Source: Marinicella meishanensis (GTDB lineage: Bacteria; Pseudomonadota; Gammaproteobacteria; Xanthomonadales; Marinicellaceae). From it: 64,000 nucleotides of DNA. Shown piece after piece: positions 25,115 to 34,422 of the stretch (positions are counted from its first letter, which is position 1; each line of letters starts with the position of its first letter). The position numbers and the translations under genes are program-made. Under the pieces are notes generated by a model. The model worked only from the letters and a program-made list of their open reading frames with translations, had not been told where the DNA came from and did no database searches. The stretch is from assembly GCF_019931145.1 (NCBI RefSeq), contig NZ_JAIOUV010000006.1, forward strand, positions 1 to 64,000, written 5' to 3'.

Positions 25115-26136
25115 GGCAGATTGATCTTTAAATTCACTTGGTAAACACCCGAGTCCTCAATGAATAAGGTGTGTTGTTTGGGATAAACCAGTTCCAGCCT
25201 TTCTCTGGCTGCGGATATGCCGGTACCGGCGCCTTTGTTCTGTTGCAATGAATCAATCACCTGATTGGTGATCAAGAATGTCATTTCATTGGTTTTGTTT
25301 GCTTTAAAGACAATTTTGATGGTGGTTTCCAACTCAGGTGCGGCGCCGTATTTAAACGCATTTTCAACGAATGGGATGAACAGCCCAGGTTCGATGCTTT
25401 TGTTGGTCACATCGCCGATCACGCTCAGTTTCAGTTTGACTTCATGCGCTTCAAAACGCAGCAGCTGTAATTCACAATAGTTTTTGATGAACGCAATTTC
25501 TTTTTCTAAGGGGACTGCCGGGGATTTGTTTTCATCAATCACATGCCTCAGTAAGGCAGATAAATGTTCAAAGGAAGCACTCAATTGAGGCGATTTTTCC
25601 TGATTGACCAATGACAACAAGTTGTTCAAAGCATTGAATAAAAAATGCGGTTGCAGCTGATTTCTCAGCAAGTTCAACTCGGCTTGCTTTTTGGCCAGTA
25701 TCAGGTTTTGTTCACGTCGTTGTGATTGAATCCATACTTTGAACAAGCCATAAGACATGGAAACAGCCAAGTAAAAAAACACCACCCCAAAAGTGATTTG
25801 CTTGGGCAACAGCAATTCATGAAAAAACCGCTGTTCAATCAACCAATACACGAGCAGTGCCAATGTGAATAAACAGACCGAAATCAGGAAAGATTGGGTT
25901 TTTGGCCCATCGGCCTTCAATTGAGTGAGGTTATGGAGGTTGGCATAAAACATCATGGCAGAAATGACAATGCAAACCAACAGTTGATGGATGAGGTTGT
26001 CATCCCGGATGGTGCGGATGGTTTCCTGGTCATTGATGATTTCAATTTCCTGGCCTTGAATCGAGAAACTGCTGGTGATGAGCCATCCAGTGATGACCCA
26101 AAACAAAGCATTGAAAATGTGTTCAATCCATTTCAT
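25111..26136 (-). CDS. LytS/YehU-type membrane histidine kinase
   Basis: A 341-residue sensor. Four hydrophobic segments fill residues 8-150. The kinase domain of the HisKA-lacking (His_kinase, PF06580) type follows: 'LRNQLQPHFLFNALNNLLSL' with the phospho-acceptor His, 'IPFVENAFKYGAA' as N-box and 'GAGTGISAARERLELVYP' as G-box. There is no separate periplasmic sensor domain, so the signal is probably felt in the membrane. It is the first gene of a two-gene operon with the LytTR regulator, with 4-bp overlap. Confidence 0.9.
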   Translation of the reverse strand: MKWIEHIFNALFWVITGWLITSSFSIQGQEIEIINDQETIRTIRDDNLIHQLLVCIVISAMMFYANLHNLTQLKADGPKTQSFLISVCLFTLALLVYWLIEQRFFHELLLPKQITFGVVFFYLAVSMSYGLFKVWIQSQRREQNLILAKKQAELNLLRNQLQPHFLFNALNNLLSLVNQEKSPQLSASFEHLSALLRHVIDENKSPAVPLEKEIAFIKNYCELQLLRFEAHEVKLKLSVIGDVTNKSIEPGLFIPFVENAFKYGAAPELETTIKIVFKANKTNEMTFLITNQVIDSLQQNKGAGTGISAARERLELVYPKQHTLFIEDSGVYQVNLKINLP

Positions 26137-26339
26137 GGGTCAATGATAGTGACATCGAGTCTGAATGGAAAGACTGATGTGACCAACACCCTGGAATTTG
26201 TTTTGAACTGTGAGAAATCCCCATTGCTCACAAGATTGCGTGGTTTGATCACAGGCCAATTGGGGTTGGGCACATAATTCCCCCATGGCATTCATGGTTC
26301 TTATGATGGCAGGTGTCGAATCATCTTTAAATCCATGAC

Positions 26340-28001
26340 ATGAAACAATTCAAATCATTGGCGCTGCTGTTTTTCACTTTGGCTTCCTGGGTGGCTGATG
26401 GCAAAAGCGCCCCAGACTCGGTCACTGACTTGTTGGCTCAACATTTTCAGGCACTGGGCGCCACCGAAAGGTTGGCCACCCCATCAAGCCACATGCGTGG
26501 TGAGTTGTTGCTTGCCAACCTGACCATTCCATTCGAAGCGGTGCAGTGGCAAAACAGCCATTATTACTTCAAGCAGCAGCCAGTGTTGAGAGGCATGGAT
26601 TTGACGCCGCCGATCATCAAGCTGCTTAACGACCAAGGGGCATACTTTGTGGTTGATGAAACTGACTTGGGCAGGGGGGTGAATGTGACCAAACTGCCAG
26701 ATGATGCGCGGTCAAATTGGACTGCCTTGCACACCACAGCATTGAGTCCCTTGTATTACTTTGAAAAAATGGGCTTCAACATGCGTTTGGCGATCTCATC
26801 AGAGTCCGAAAGCCAAACCATGCATCACATTGCAGTGACCACCCATGATGGTGGTCAAATCTTGGTTTTGGTGGATGGTAAAAGCCATTTAATTCAGGCC
26901 ATGGTCTTCAGTTCTTATCACCCTCAATTGGGCATGGTTGAAGTTCGGCGCACTTTTGGTGACTATGAATCACAACAAGGCTTGTTGTTGCCAACTGGTT
27001 GGACCGACCACAGGGCCGGGATGGACATTGTTTATTCACTGACTGAAATCGGGTTCACTGAGGCTGTTGACCAAGACATATTTGCAGTTGGCCCCATCGC
27101 TAATGAGCCTCAAATATCCAATGAGGACATCAAAACGGTGCTGGATGATTACCTTCAGGCGCTGCACCAGCACAGCCCCTTTGTAGCCGCGGTTGCCAAG
27201 ATCGAAACGGGGCTGCAGCATGACTGGCAACAAGGGTTGTACCAGCATGTAACCAGTCCAAGAGTGCTCTCAAGCCGGTTGACTGAGCGGCTCATTCAAT
27301 TGAGCGGGGATCATCATTTTGGTATTGAATTCAATCCTGATCTGTTCAATTGGCTCAATGAAAACCCTGCCAATGAGGTGGCAATCACCCGCCAAGACAA
27401 GCAACGACTGGCTGCTTCCATCCAATCAAGCCGCTTAGCGAATAACGACTTGTTTTATTTGAAGATCACTGAAATGATGCCGCTTGCCGTGACCGCAGAG
27501 TTGATTGACTCACTGATGTCTCAAGCCGCTGTGGCCTCCGGTTTGATCATTGACCTGCGAGACAACACCGGCGGGGCTGCTGACTTCAATCAATATGTTG
27601 TCAGCCACCTTTTGCCCAAAGACAAGGTGTTGTATCAACGGGTTTTGAAAGACAAAACGGTGCCTATTCGCACCATCCCAACCAAGCATGATTATCCCTC
27701 ATTACAGACCATGCCGGTGTTTGTAATCGTTAATAAAAACACTGTTTCGGCCGGCGAGCAGCTGGCTTATTTGCTGCAGAATCATCAGCGAGCCAAGGTG
27801 CTGGGTGAGACCACTTTTGGTGCAGCACATGGCTCAATTGATGTGCCACTGAGCAAAGGGTTGATTGGTTTGGTGCCCATTGCTTATGAACAACATGTCA
27901 CCACCCATCAAGATTGGGAAGGCAGCGGCGTGGTGCCCGACATCTTGGCTGCCACCAACGACCTGAATTCTTTAATACAACTGATCGGAGACCTGAGATG
28001 A
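26340..28001 (+). CDS. Exported S41-family peptidase
   Basis: A 553-residue exported protein. The signal is 'SLALLFFTLASWVADGKSA'. Residues about 30-270 are a beta-rich N-terminal region that I do not recognise. About 285-545 is an S41 (C-terminal processing/IRBP-like) peptidase domain: 'GLIIDLRDNTGGAADFNQ', the nucleophile Ser in 'NTVSAGEQLAYLL', 'LGETTFGAAHG' and 'GVVPDI'. No PDZ domain is evident. The stop overlaps the next ATG (ATGA), so it is cotranscribed with a serine beta-lactamase-fold hydrolase. The pair probably acts on peptides in the periplasm or outside the cell. Confidence 0.85.
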   Translation: MKQFKSLALLFFTLASWVADGKSAPDSVTDLLAQHFQALGATERLATPSSHMRGELLLANLTIPFEAVQWQNSHYYFKQQPVLRGMDLTPPIIKLLNDQGAYFVVDETDLGRGVNVTKLPDDARSNWTALHTTALSPLYYFEKMGFNMRLAISSESESQTMHHIAVTTHDGGQILVLVDGKSHLIQAMVFSSYHPQLGMVEVRRTFGDYESQQGLLLPTGWTDHRAGMDIVYSLTEIGFTEAVDQDIFAVGPIANEPQISNEDIKTVLDDYLQALHQHSPFVAAVAKIETGLQHDWQQGLYQHVTSPRVLSSRLTERLIQLSGDHHFGIEFNPDLFNWLNENPANEVAITRQDKQRLAASIQSSRLANNDLFYLKITEMMPLAVTAELIDSLMSQAAVASGLIIDLRDNTGGAADFNQYVVSHLLPKDKVLYQRVLKDKTVPIRTIPTKHDYPSLQTMPVFVIVNKNTVSAGEQLAYLLQNHQRAKVLGETTFGAAHGSIDVPLSKGLIGLVPIAYEQHVTTHQDWEGSGVVPDILAATNDLNSLIQLIGDLR

Positions 28002-29437
28002 AATTTCATTGCACTTACTTATTGATGATGAACCTGTTGCTTGTGCAGGCCAAAGAAGCCACCCAACAGCAGTCACCTGACCCCGCATTCCAATGGCCCG
28101 CCATTGAGGCAAAAGTGGATCAACTGGTTCAACAATACCAAGATTTGGATATATTTTCGGGTGTGGTGTTGATTGCTGAAAAGGGTCAACCCGTTTACCA
28201 CAAAGCTTTTGGTTTGGCAGATCGCCAGAACCACATCAAAAACACCCTGGAGACCAAATTTGACATTGGCTCAATGAACAAAACCTTTACCAAGGTGGTG
28301 ATCTTGCAACTGGTGGAGCAGGGTAAGCTGGGATTGCAGGACAAACTCAGTCGGTTCTTGCCCCAGTTTTCGTCACCGCCTTATGCCCAAGTTACCATAG
28401 AACAGCTGTTGAACCACACGTCGGGCTTTGGCGATTACTACATGTCTGAGGGATTCTTTGATTTACCAACCAGTGAAAAAGACATCGCGTCTTTGACGCA
28501 AAGGATTGGTCAAATGCCTTTGCTGTTTCCGCCCGGTGAACACATGGAATACAGCAACTCTGGATACATTCTGTTGGGGGCAGTGATCGAAAGAATCACC
28601 GGCAAAACGTATCACCAGGTGGTGAAAGAGTGGGTGGTTGATCCGTTGGGTCTTTCTAACACCTACCTTACTGACAAATACCAAGTGCCCAACCGGGCCA
28701 TTGGGTATTTCAAAACCATGCAGGGAGAATTGCGTGACAACGCGGGTTTTGTCGAAGTGCCCAATCCCGATGGAGGCTTCCAAGCGACCGCTGCGGATGT
28801 GATGAGATTCTATCGGGAATTTCATTATGGGCAGACGCTTCTGAAAGAATCCAGCAAGATGTATGATGAATTTTTTCGCATGACCCGCGAACACCTCAAC
28901 AGCGGTGCGGCCATTCCACATGCCGGCGGCTTTAATGGTGCCAATTCAGTGAATTACGAGGTCCTCAGGGATCAAGTCACCATCACAGTATTGGCCAACA
29001 TGAATGAGCCGGTGGCAGAACAATTGGGCCTGGGCATCCTGACCATCATCAGAGGCAAAGAACCCAAGCAACCAGCCTTGCCGGCCATTGAGTCCATATA
29101 CCAAGCCTATGTGAAGCATGGCCTTGAATTCATACGAGAAAACTTTGCCACATTGACGGTTAATTTTCACCCCACAGACCCCAAATCCTTGATCCTCAAC
29201 CAAGTGGGTTATGGGTTCCTGTCTGCGGACCAAACCGACCAAGCGATTGAATTGTTTCAATTGAATACAGAACTGTTTGGGGCTGAGGATGCCAATGTTT
29301 GGGACAGCCTGGGTGAAGCCTATTTGGCCAAAGATGATCAGACAAAAGCGCTGCAATGCTATGAAAAAGCCTTGGCAATGGATCCTGGTTTGGAATCGGC
29401 CCAAAGGGCTGTCAAGCGGCTTAAATCCACGGATTGA
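27998..29437 (+). CDS. Serine hydrolase of beta-lactamase/DD-peptidase fold with TPR tail
   Basis: A 479-residue exported protein. The signal 'YLLMMNLLLVQAKEA' ends near residue 19. The beta-lactamase-type core has SxxK in 'DIGSMNKTFTKV', YxN in 'MEYSNSGYILLG', and H-x-G in 'PHAGGF' as the third motif; these match class C/ClbP/EstB-like serine hydrolases. The C-terminal 100 residues ('DANVWDSLGEAYLAKDDQTK', 'ALQCYEKALAMDPG') are TPR repeats, an uncommon fusion that may bind a partner. It starts at the ATGA overlap with the S41 gene, so a longer frame starting at 27914 is ignored. Substrate unknown; not necessarily an antibiotic-resistance enzyme. Confidence 0.88.
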   Translation: MKFHCTYLLMMNLLLVQAKEATQQQSPDPAFQWPAIEAKVDQLVQQYQDLDIFSGVVLIAEKGQPVYHKAFGLADRQNHIKNTLETKFDIGSMNKTFTKVVILQLVEQGKLGLQDKLSRFLPQFSSPPYAQVTIEQLLNHTSGFGDYYMSEGFFDLPTSEKDIASLTQRIGQMPLLFPPGEHMEYSNSGYILLGAVIERITGKTYHQVVKEWVVDPLGLSNTYLTDKYQVPNRAIGYFKTMQGELRDNAGFVEVPNPDGGFQATAADVMRFYREFHYGQTLLKESSKMYDEFFRMTREHLNSGAAIPHAGGFNGANSVNYEVLRDQVTITVLANMNEPVAEQLGLGILTIIRGKEPKQPALPAIESIYQAYVKHGLEFIRENFATLTVNFHPTDPKSLILNQVGYGFLSADQTDQAIELFQLNTELFGAEDANVWDSLGEAYLAKDDQTKALQCYEKALAMDPGLESAQRAVKRLKSTD

Positions 29438-29453
29438 TTGGTCTCAAGAGGCG

Positions 29454-29481
29454 TTTGGGTGGTCATTACTGGCCACCCAAA
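29454..29481. terminator. Hairpin between convergent genes
   Basis: TTTGGGTGG (29454-29462) pairs with CCACCCAAA (29473-29481) around a 10-base loop. It lies 16 bp after the serine-hydrolase stop and 86 bp before the end of the convergent S41 gene. A bidirectional terminator is plausible but there is no T-run. Confidence 0.35.
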
Positions 29482-29567
29482 TGGTTTCACCAGTGGCATC
29501 CGGAGCTGGTCCAGGTCCATTCCAGCTCAGCTCACCTCGAGGTTTTGTAGACCGATTAATGTGGTTT

Positions 29568-31781
29568 TCATTGCTTGGCATGGATGATTTCAATGGCTTT
29601 ATCCAACACTTCATCGCGACCTTCGCGGATGCCTTGGATGGTGGGACGGACCCATACATCTGGCACAATCCCAAGCCGCTGTGTTTCTTGCCCATTGGGA
29701 TAATACACCCCAATGCCTGAAATGGTGGTATACAAACCACCGGGCAATTTGATGCCAGAAATGTTGCCATCCGCGCCAGCGGTGGTGCTGCCAACGATGG
29801 TGGTGTTGTGACCTGCCCTGAAGGCCATGGCGGTGTATTCTGCTTGGCTTTGGCTCATTTCATTGACCAACACCACCACCGGACCCAGAAAGGTGTCTGT
29901 TGATTTGGGAATACTCAACGGCTGGTCACGAAAACTGAATTCACCCGGATTGTGGACATCGATGAAGGTGAATTTGACAAATTCGCTGTCTTGTTGAGCG
30001 AACCATGTGCCCAGCTTGAACACCGCAAATGCCGCAGGGTAATTGCGGATGTCAATGACCAGGCCTTTGGCCGAGTGGTATGCTTGTTTGATGGTTTCGA
30101 AATCTGCGTCTTTGATGTTTTGCAGCGTGATGTAAGCGATGCCATCAGCCCGCAGGTGATGACTGGGTTGGTCATTGATTGGTTTGGCGAAAGTGTAATG
30201 CCCCGGCAAATCCGCTTTCGGATAAAGACCCACCTTTTGTTTGATTGTTCGCTGGCCCCTTTGTAAGGTCCATTCACTGCTGGTTTGGTTGGATCTGAGG
30301 ATGCTGAAAGAAATGTCTCGCAGTTGCGTGGGTCGATTGGACGCCGGGAACAGATGCTCCATTTGTTGTACCCGGTTGGCAATGGCTTTTCCATTGACAT
30401 GGGTGATGACATCGCCCAACTTGAGGCCAGAGTCCTTGAATTTGTTTTCATCAAAATGGCCATCAATCACCAATTGATCATCGATGAATGTGGTGTGCAC
30501 GGGTGGGTAGTGGGTGCCGAAAAATTGTTCCAACTGGTCATGACCTTCCCACAAACTGGCATGAGAATCATTCACCTCACCAATCAATTGGATGGCGGCC
30601 ATCTCATAAGCCAACTCATCATCGGCCGCCAAGAACATGGGGATGTATGAGGATAAGACGTCGCGCCAGTGTTTATCTGTCAGGTGGATGTAGGGAAAGA
30701 AATAGTTGATCATGTTCCAGTATTTATACACCGCCAACAAGCGGAAGCCGGCATCGGGATAGGGCATGTGGCTGTAAGGTTTTTCATGGGTGAACTTGGC
30801 GTTGCCCACGCCATTGATGGCGCTGATGTAATGATGGGGTTCTTGGTTGCGGTTGTCATAAATGTGCTGCAAAGCCGCTTTTAATTCGGTCGAAATGCCA
30901 TGATTAATCCAACTGAAATCGGGTGAGTTCAAGGCGGTGACATCCAGCTGGTTGGTGATTTCAATTTCAGGAACTTCGCCAAAACCCTCAATCCATTGCA
31001 ACAGATGCTGATCCCTCTGAATGGTGTCGGTGTGCTTCAGATAGGCAGGTAACAGCCGAAACAATTCATAGTCCCAGTTGTATAGGCCTTTGGCCACCGC
31101 CGGGTGGTGGTATTTCAAAAAACCCCAAACCCGGCCCAACAACACCAGGTTTTCATGCTGTTGTTGGCTCAGGTCACGCAGTTCCAATCCTGAGCCCTGG
31201 TCGAACTCGGCGTCCAACTCAGCCGGTGGTTTGACCGCTGTCGGGACTTCGCTCAATGGTTTGCCATCGATGCTCAGTTCAAACTGATCGATCCACATTT
31301 TGCCTTGACCCACCAGCAATGCGCCAAAAGCAATCTGCGACACGGCACTGGGCACATAATTCAGCTCAATTTCATATTTTTGCCATTCGTTGGTGCCGGT
31401 GATGCCCCGTTCATTCATGTTGTTGAAATCAACTTGAGGGTCCAGTCGTAACCAGAGCCCAGCAAAACCATCTGTGACATTTTCTGTTTTGACATAAGCC
31501 GATAATTTGATTTTCTCACCGTTGTAATTGGCCGGTAACTCATAAGACCACGCTTTGAAGTTGGGTTGATCACCCTGGTATGCAATCACCGCTGAATGGT
31601 TGCCTGAATACTTGATTTCGGCATCAACCCCAATCTGATAGTCAGCGCTGCCAAAATCATTCCACCCAAAAGGTCGTCCGTCCTCGATTTCTTCAAAATT
31701 CAAAAACTTTTGAATGACTTGGTAGTCGGTGGATTGGGCCAGTTGAGGCACTAAAAGCAACAGTAAGATTAACAATTTCAT
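29568..31781 (-). CDS. Exported multidomain S41-family peptidase with PDZ domain
   Basis: A 737-residue exported protein. The signal is 'LLILLLLLVPQLAQSTD'. Residues about 20-200 look like a carbohydrate-binding jelly roll ('WSYELPANYNGEKIKLSAYV'). A helical middle follows ('LGRVWGFLKYHHP', 'LLAVYKYWNMINYFFPY'), then a PDZ-like segment ('GLKLGDVITHVNGKAI') at about 470. The S41 catalytic domain has 'GLVIDIRNYPAAF', the nucleophile Ser in 'NEMSQSQAEYTAMAFRAGHN' and 'GSTTAGADGNIS'. This is the tail-specific protease type seen in many marine bacteria. ATG 31781 was chosen because the signal starts there; the upstream extension to 31859 has no ribosome site. It is convergent with the serine-hydrolase gene. 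Confidence 0.88.
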   Translation of the reverse strand: MKLLILLLLLVPQLAQSTDYQVIQKFLNFEEIEDGRPFGWNDFGSADYQIGVDAEIKYSGNHSAVIAYQGDQPNFKAWSYELPANYNGEKIKLSAYVKTENVTDGFAGLWLRLDPQVDFNNMNERGITGTNEWQKYEIELNYVPSAVSQIAFGALLVGQGKMWIDQFELSIDGKPLSEVPTAVKPPAELDAEFDQGSGLELRDLSQQQHENLVLLGRVWGFLKYHHPAVAKGLYNWDYELFRLLPAYLKHTDTIQRDQHLLQWIEGFGEVPEIEITNQLDVTALNSPDFSWINHGISTELKAALQHIYDNRNQEPHHYISAINGVGNAKFTHEKPYSHMPYPDAGFRLLAVYKYWNMINYFFPYIHLTDKHWRDVLSSYIPMFLAADDELAYEMAAIQLIGEVNDSHASLWEGHDQLEQFFGTHYPPVHTTFIDDQLVIDGHFDENKFKDSGLKLGDVITHVNGKAIANRVQQMEHLFPASNRPTQLRDISFSILRSNQTSSEWTLQRGQRTIKQKVGLYPKADLPGHYTFAKPINDQPSHHLRADGIAYITLQNIKDADFETIKQAYHSAKGLVIDIRNYPAAFAVFKLGTWFAQQDSEFVKFTFIDVHNPGEFSFRDQPLSIPKSTDTFLGPVVVLVNEMSQSQAEYTAMAFRAGHNTTIVGSTTAGADGNISGIKLPGGLYTTISGIGVYYPNGQETQRLGIVPDVWVRPTIQGIREGRDEVLDKAIEIIHAKQ

Positions 31782-32244
31782 GGCGTCCCTGTGGATTGGA
31801 TTAATGTATTCCCAGCATTTTGGGTTCAGTAGATGTGGGTATGATGCAGCAAAATCCAAGCGAAGTGTGGGTGTTTTTTGATCATGTCATTTGTTCTCTC
31901 AAAAATGGCAGCAAGCTCAGCGGTCAATGGGTGCTGACTTCTCTGATCAGCACCGTGGTGGATTCAGGTTTGACCTTACCAATCAAAAAATAATTCCGCT
32001 GGATCAATGAATCAATTTTTACAGCTTGAGTTTTCCATGGCTTATGGCAATCATTCGTCAATCCTGCTTTGCTGATTTTTTGCACCGCTCATCAATATAG
32101 TGGCACATGAAATGAATCAGTGAGTCGGGGTAACTTTCAAGTCGGTGTGGTCTCATTTGCTCATTCACTGGCTTATGAAGATAAGTCATAACCACATTTG
32201 ATTGAATGCAGATATACTGTTGAACAAGTCTTGATGGAGCTTGT
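31782..32244. other. Intergenic region with possible 50-residue ORF
   Basis: The gap has one small plus-strand frame, 31841-31993 (starts 'MMQQNPSEVWVFFDHVICSL'), which I regard as possible but unsupported because it has no ribosome site. It also holds the promoters for the divergent S41 gene and the 72-residue membrane protein. No repeat or RNA gene recognised. Confidence 0.25.
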
Positions 32245-32463
32245 ATGGCATACATACCACCGGTTTTGGGTTATCTGTTGGTATTGTTTCTGGCTTTGAT
32301 TCTGTTGCTGCATATTTACGCCATTTACGTGACTCTGAACACACCGTTCAATGACCACCGCAGAAAATGGTATCAAATGTTGATCAATTGCCTCGTACCG
32401 ATCTTTGGCCCCTTGTTTACCTTGTGGGTGAATTGGCCAGATTACCAACACAATAAGGGGTAA
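32245..32463 (+). CDS. Small two-helix membrane protein
   Basis: A 72-residue protein with two hydrophobic helices ('LGYLLVLFLALILLLHIYAI' and 'YQMLINCLVPIFGPLFTLWV') and an N-terminal 'MAYIPP'. The layout resembles small inner-membrane proteins of the phospholipase-D N-terminal (PLDc_N) type, but the motif is too weak to assign. It has no operon partner. Confidence 0.5.
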   Translation: MAYIPPVLGYLLVLFLALILLLHIYAIYVTLNTPFNDHRRKWYQMLINCLVPIFGPLFTLWVNWPDYQHNKG

Positions 32464-32508
32464 TGAGGCAAATTTTGGGCGCAGTTGAAGCCATCATGAT
32501 ACGAATGA

Positions 32509-33843
32509 TCAGTCGATGACGGTTAATTCACAGCGTTTAATTTGATCGACAGGCAGGGCCAAATTGACATAGGCGCTCCAGTACAACAGGTGCATGCCCA
32601 CCTCGTTATCATTTTGATTGACCGCATTGATGAACACCGAGTCGGTGAAAAAACACCCGCTGTAGATGTCCATCACGATGTGGGTGCCGGTGTTTGAGTT
32701 GTCGATGCCGGTGACGAAGGCGCCATTGTCTTCTTGGGTGCGCCAGTAGCGGGTGACCGGATCATAGTGGAATTGGGTCACGGCCATCACCAACTCGCCA
32801 TGGACGGTGCCACTGAACCAGTTGCGCATGCCCAAAATGATTCGACAACCATCCAAATCACCACAATAATTTTCGAGGATTGCTTGGGGAATGGGCACGG
32901 TTCTTTGATTTGGGCTAAAGGATCCGGTGTCGATGGCGGTGGCGACTGCTTGGAATCGGCCCCCTTCATTTTGAATGGTGGTGATGGCTCCTCCATTGAT
33001 TTGTTGTTCATACAACAGCTGCGGGATGTTCACGCTGTTGCCATTGGAGATGCTCAAGTCAGGCCCGTTGAGGGACAAGGTCTGGCTGTCGGTACCGGTG
33101 CCGTCTTGCAAGGGTGAAAGGTCCACCGTGTTGCCATCGGTAATGGATAAATCGGTGCCTACCAATGACAAAGTTTGATCATCAGTACCGGTGCCGTCTT
33201 GCAAGGGTGAAAGGTCCACTGTGTTGCCATCGGTGATGGACAAATCGGTACCCACCAATGACAAGGTTTGGTCATCGGTGCCGGTGCCGTCTTGCAAGCC
33301 TGACAAATCAACGGTGTCACTGTTGCCGTTTTCAATGCCCACGGTCAAGGTGGTGCCATTGAGGGCCAAACCGGTGATGCTTTGTTGGTCTGCGTCATCG
33401 CCAGGCAACCACCCGAGGGTTTGATCAAAGGTCAAAATCTGACCGGCCTGGGCGCCTTTATCGATCAAGGTGCTGGCATAGGGAACCGCCAGGAGCTTTT
33501 GTCTGGGGCTCAAAGTTTCATACTGGGCATCGGCGTTGCTTTTGACCCTGATCTCCAACCAAATGGATAAGCCATCCAATGCGTTGCTGCCCAAGTCCAA
33601 TTCAGGCAAGAAAAACTGGCCTTGGTCGACGTCCACACCCAACACTTCGACCTGGTTGCCAATCGGGTCGGTGAGCACGGGATCCCCATGGGCTTGGATT
33701 TGAAAATCATAGACGCCACTGGCAGGACTGCCTTGGTCCAATAATTCACCTTGGTAATTGAATGACTGATCCACTGGTTGGGCTTTCGCGTCCCCAAACA
33801 GGGTCACCACAAACATGAAAAGTATCCCAATAAAGTTCCGCAT
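32509..33843 (-). CDS. Exported repeat-stalk protein, unknown function
   Basis: A 444-residue exported protein. The signal is 'FIGILFMFVVTLFGDAKAQ'. Residues about 25-120 ('FNYQGELLDQGSPASGVYDF' onward, with 'PRQKLLAVPYAS') are a conserved N-terminal unit found on many bacterial surface proteins with tail-fibre-like stalks. Residues about 150-275 are tandem 31-residue repeats ('DDQTLSLVGTDLSITDGNTV' plus eleven residues), identical in two copies and degenerate on each side. The C-terminal 150 residues form an unrecognised domain with Cys pairs. It probably projects from the cell surface. It follows a short IFxxxFE-tailed gene by 10 bp and is likely cotranscribed. Confidence 0.65.
   Translation of the reverse strand: MRNFIGILFMFVVTLFGDAKAQPVDQSFNYQGELLDQGSPASGVYDFQIQAHGDPVLTDPIGNQVEVLGVDVDQGQFFLPELDLGSNALDGLSIWLEIRVKSNADAQYETLSPRQKLLAVPYASTLIDKGAQAGQILTFDQTLGWLPGDDADQQSITGLALNGTTLTVGIENGNSDTVDLSGLQDGTGTDDQTLSLVGTDLSITDGNTVDLSPLQDGTGTDDQTLSLVGTDLSITDGNTVDLSPLQDGTGTDSQTLSLNGPDLSISNGNSVNIPQLLYEQQINGGAITTIQNEGGRFQAVATAIDTGSFSPNQRTVPIPQAILENYCGDLDGCRIILGMRNWFSGTVHGELVMAVTQFHYDPVTRYWRTQEDNGAFVTGIDNSNTGTHIVMDIYSGCFFTDSVFINAVNQNDNEVGMHLLYWSAYVNLALPVDQIKRCELTVID
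33092..33295. repeat. 93-bp tandem coding repeats
   Basis: Copies begin at 33092, 33185 and 33278, exactly 93 bp apart, each starting GT[A/G]CCGGTGCCGTCTTGCA. The third copy is partial (18 bp shown as the start, then diverges). The period equals 31 codons, so recombination between copies changes protein length without a frameshift. A degenerate unit lies at about 33000-33091. Confidence 0.8.
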
Positions 33844-33853
33844 AATTCACCCC

Positions 33854-34099
33854 TTATTCAAACTCGTTGGCAAAGATCAAATCCCCGTTGCCTTGCCAGT
33901 AGCCACCCTTGATGGCGTAGCGGCTGCTGGTCATTTGGCTGGCATCGCTTTGGGCCAGGCTGCTTTGGAGGGAGAATCTTTGATTGGTGCTGATGCCACC
34001 ACTGTTGTTGATGGTGGATTTTTGAATCGCAAGGTCACTGGTGCCGGTGACTTCATCCGTCCCGGTCATGCACATCAAAATCATCAACAATGCCTTCAT
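33854..34099 (-). CDS. Short exported protein ending in IFxxxFE tail
   Basis: An 81-residue protein starting 'MKALLMILMCMTGTDEVTGT', whose signal part is weak. The middle, 'SLAQSDASQMTSSRYAIKGG', followed by Y-W-Q, is a pattern common just before the tail of surface proteins in Marinicella-like bacteria. It ends 'GDLIFANEFE', the same tail as four other proteins in this window. It lies 10 bp upstream of the repeat-stalk gene on the same strand. It may be a complete small surface protein or a relic of a larger one. Start codon uncertain. Confidence 0.55.
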   Translation of the reverse strand: MKALLMILMCMTGTDEVTGTSDLAIQKSTINNSGGISTNQRFSLQSSLAQSDASQMTSSRYAIKGGYWQGNGDLIFANEFE

Positions 34100-34422
34100 C
34101 GTTCAACACTTTACCGCAACAGATTGTGAGAATTCAACACCTTCAGACGAATAATGCCTGGACATTCAGACTCGTGGTTTTGCCAGTGGATTCTAGGGAT
34201 CGGGTGACTTTCCTTGGGTTCACTTCCTTGTTTTATTTTGTATTTAATCAATGGATCATTGAATTTCTCGGCCCAAGGGGACCGTCGTTGTTGCCTATGG
34301 CTGCTGGGTCGACATGAATCACAGACAATCCCTGGTGCTACGCCAAACATGGCTGTGCCTGAACCATCAAGTTGGCTAACGATGGATATTGTTGTTACAA
34401 TGATGTGAGTGAGGGGTGGGAT

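Noticed and set aside
27998-29437. Calling the serine hydrolase a class C beta-lactamase
   Set aside because: It has SxxK and YxN, but the third motif is H-x-G and a TPR tail follows, which fits the broader EstB/ClbP/DD-peptidase-like group better.
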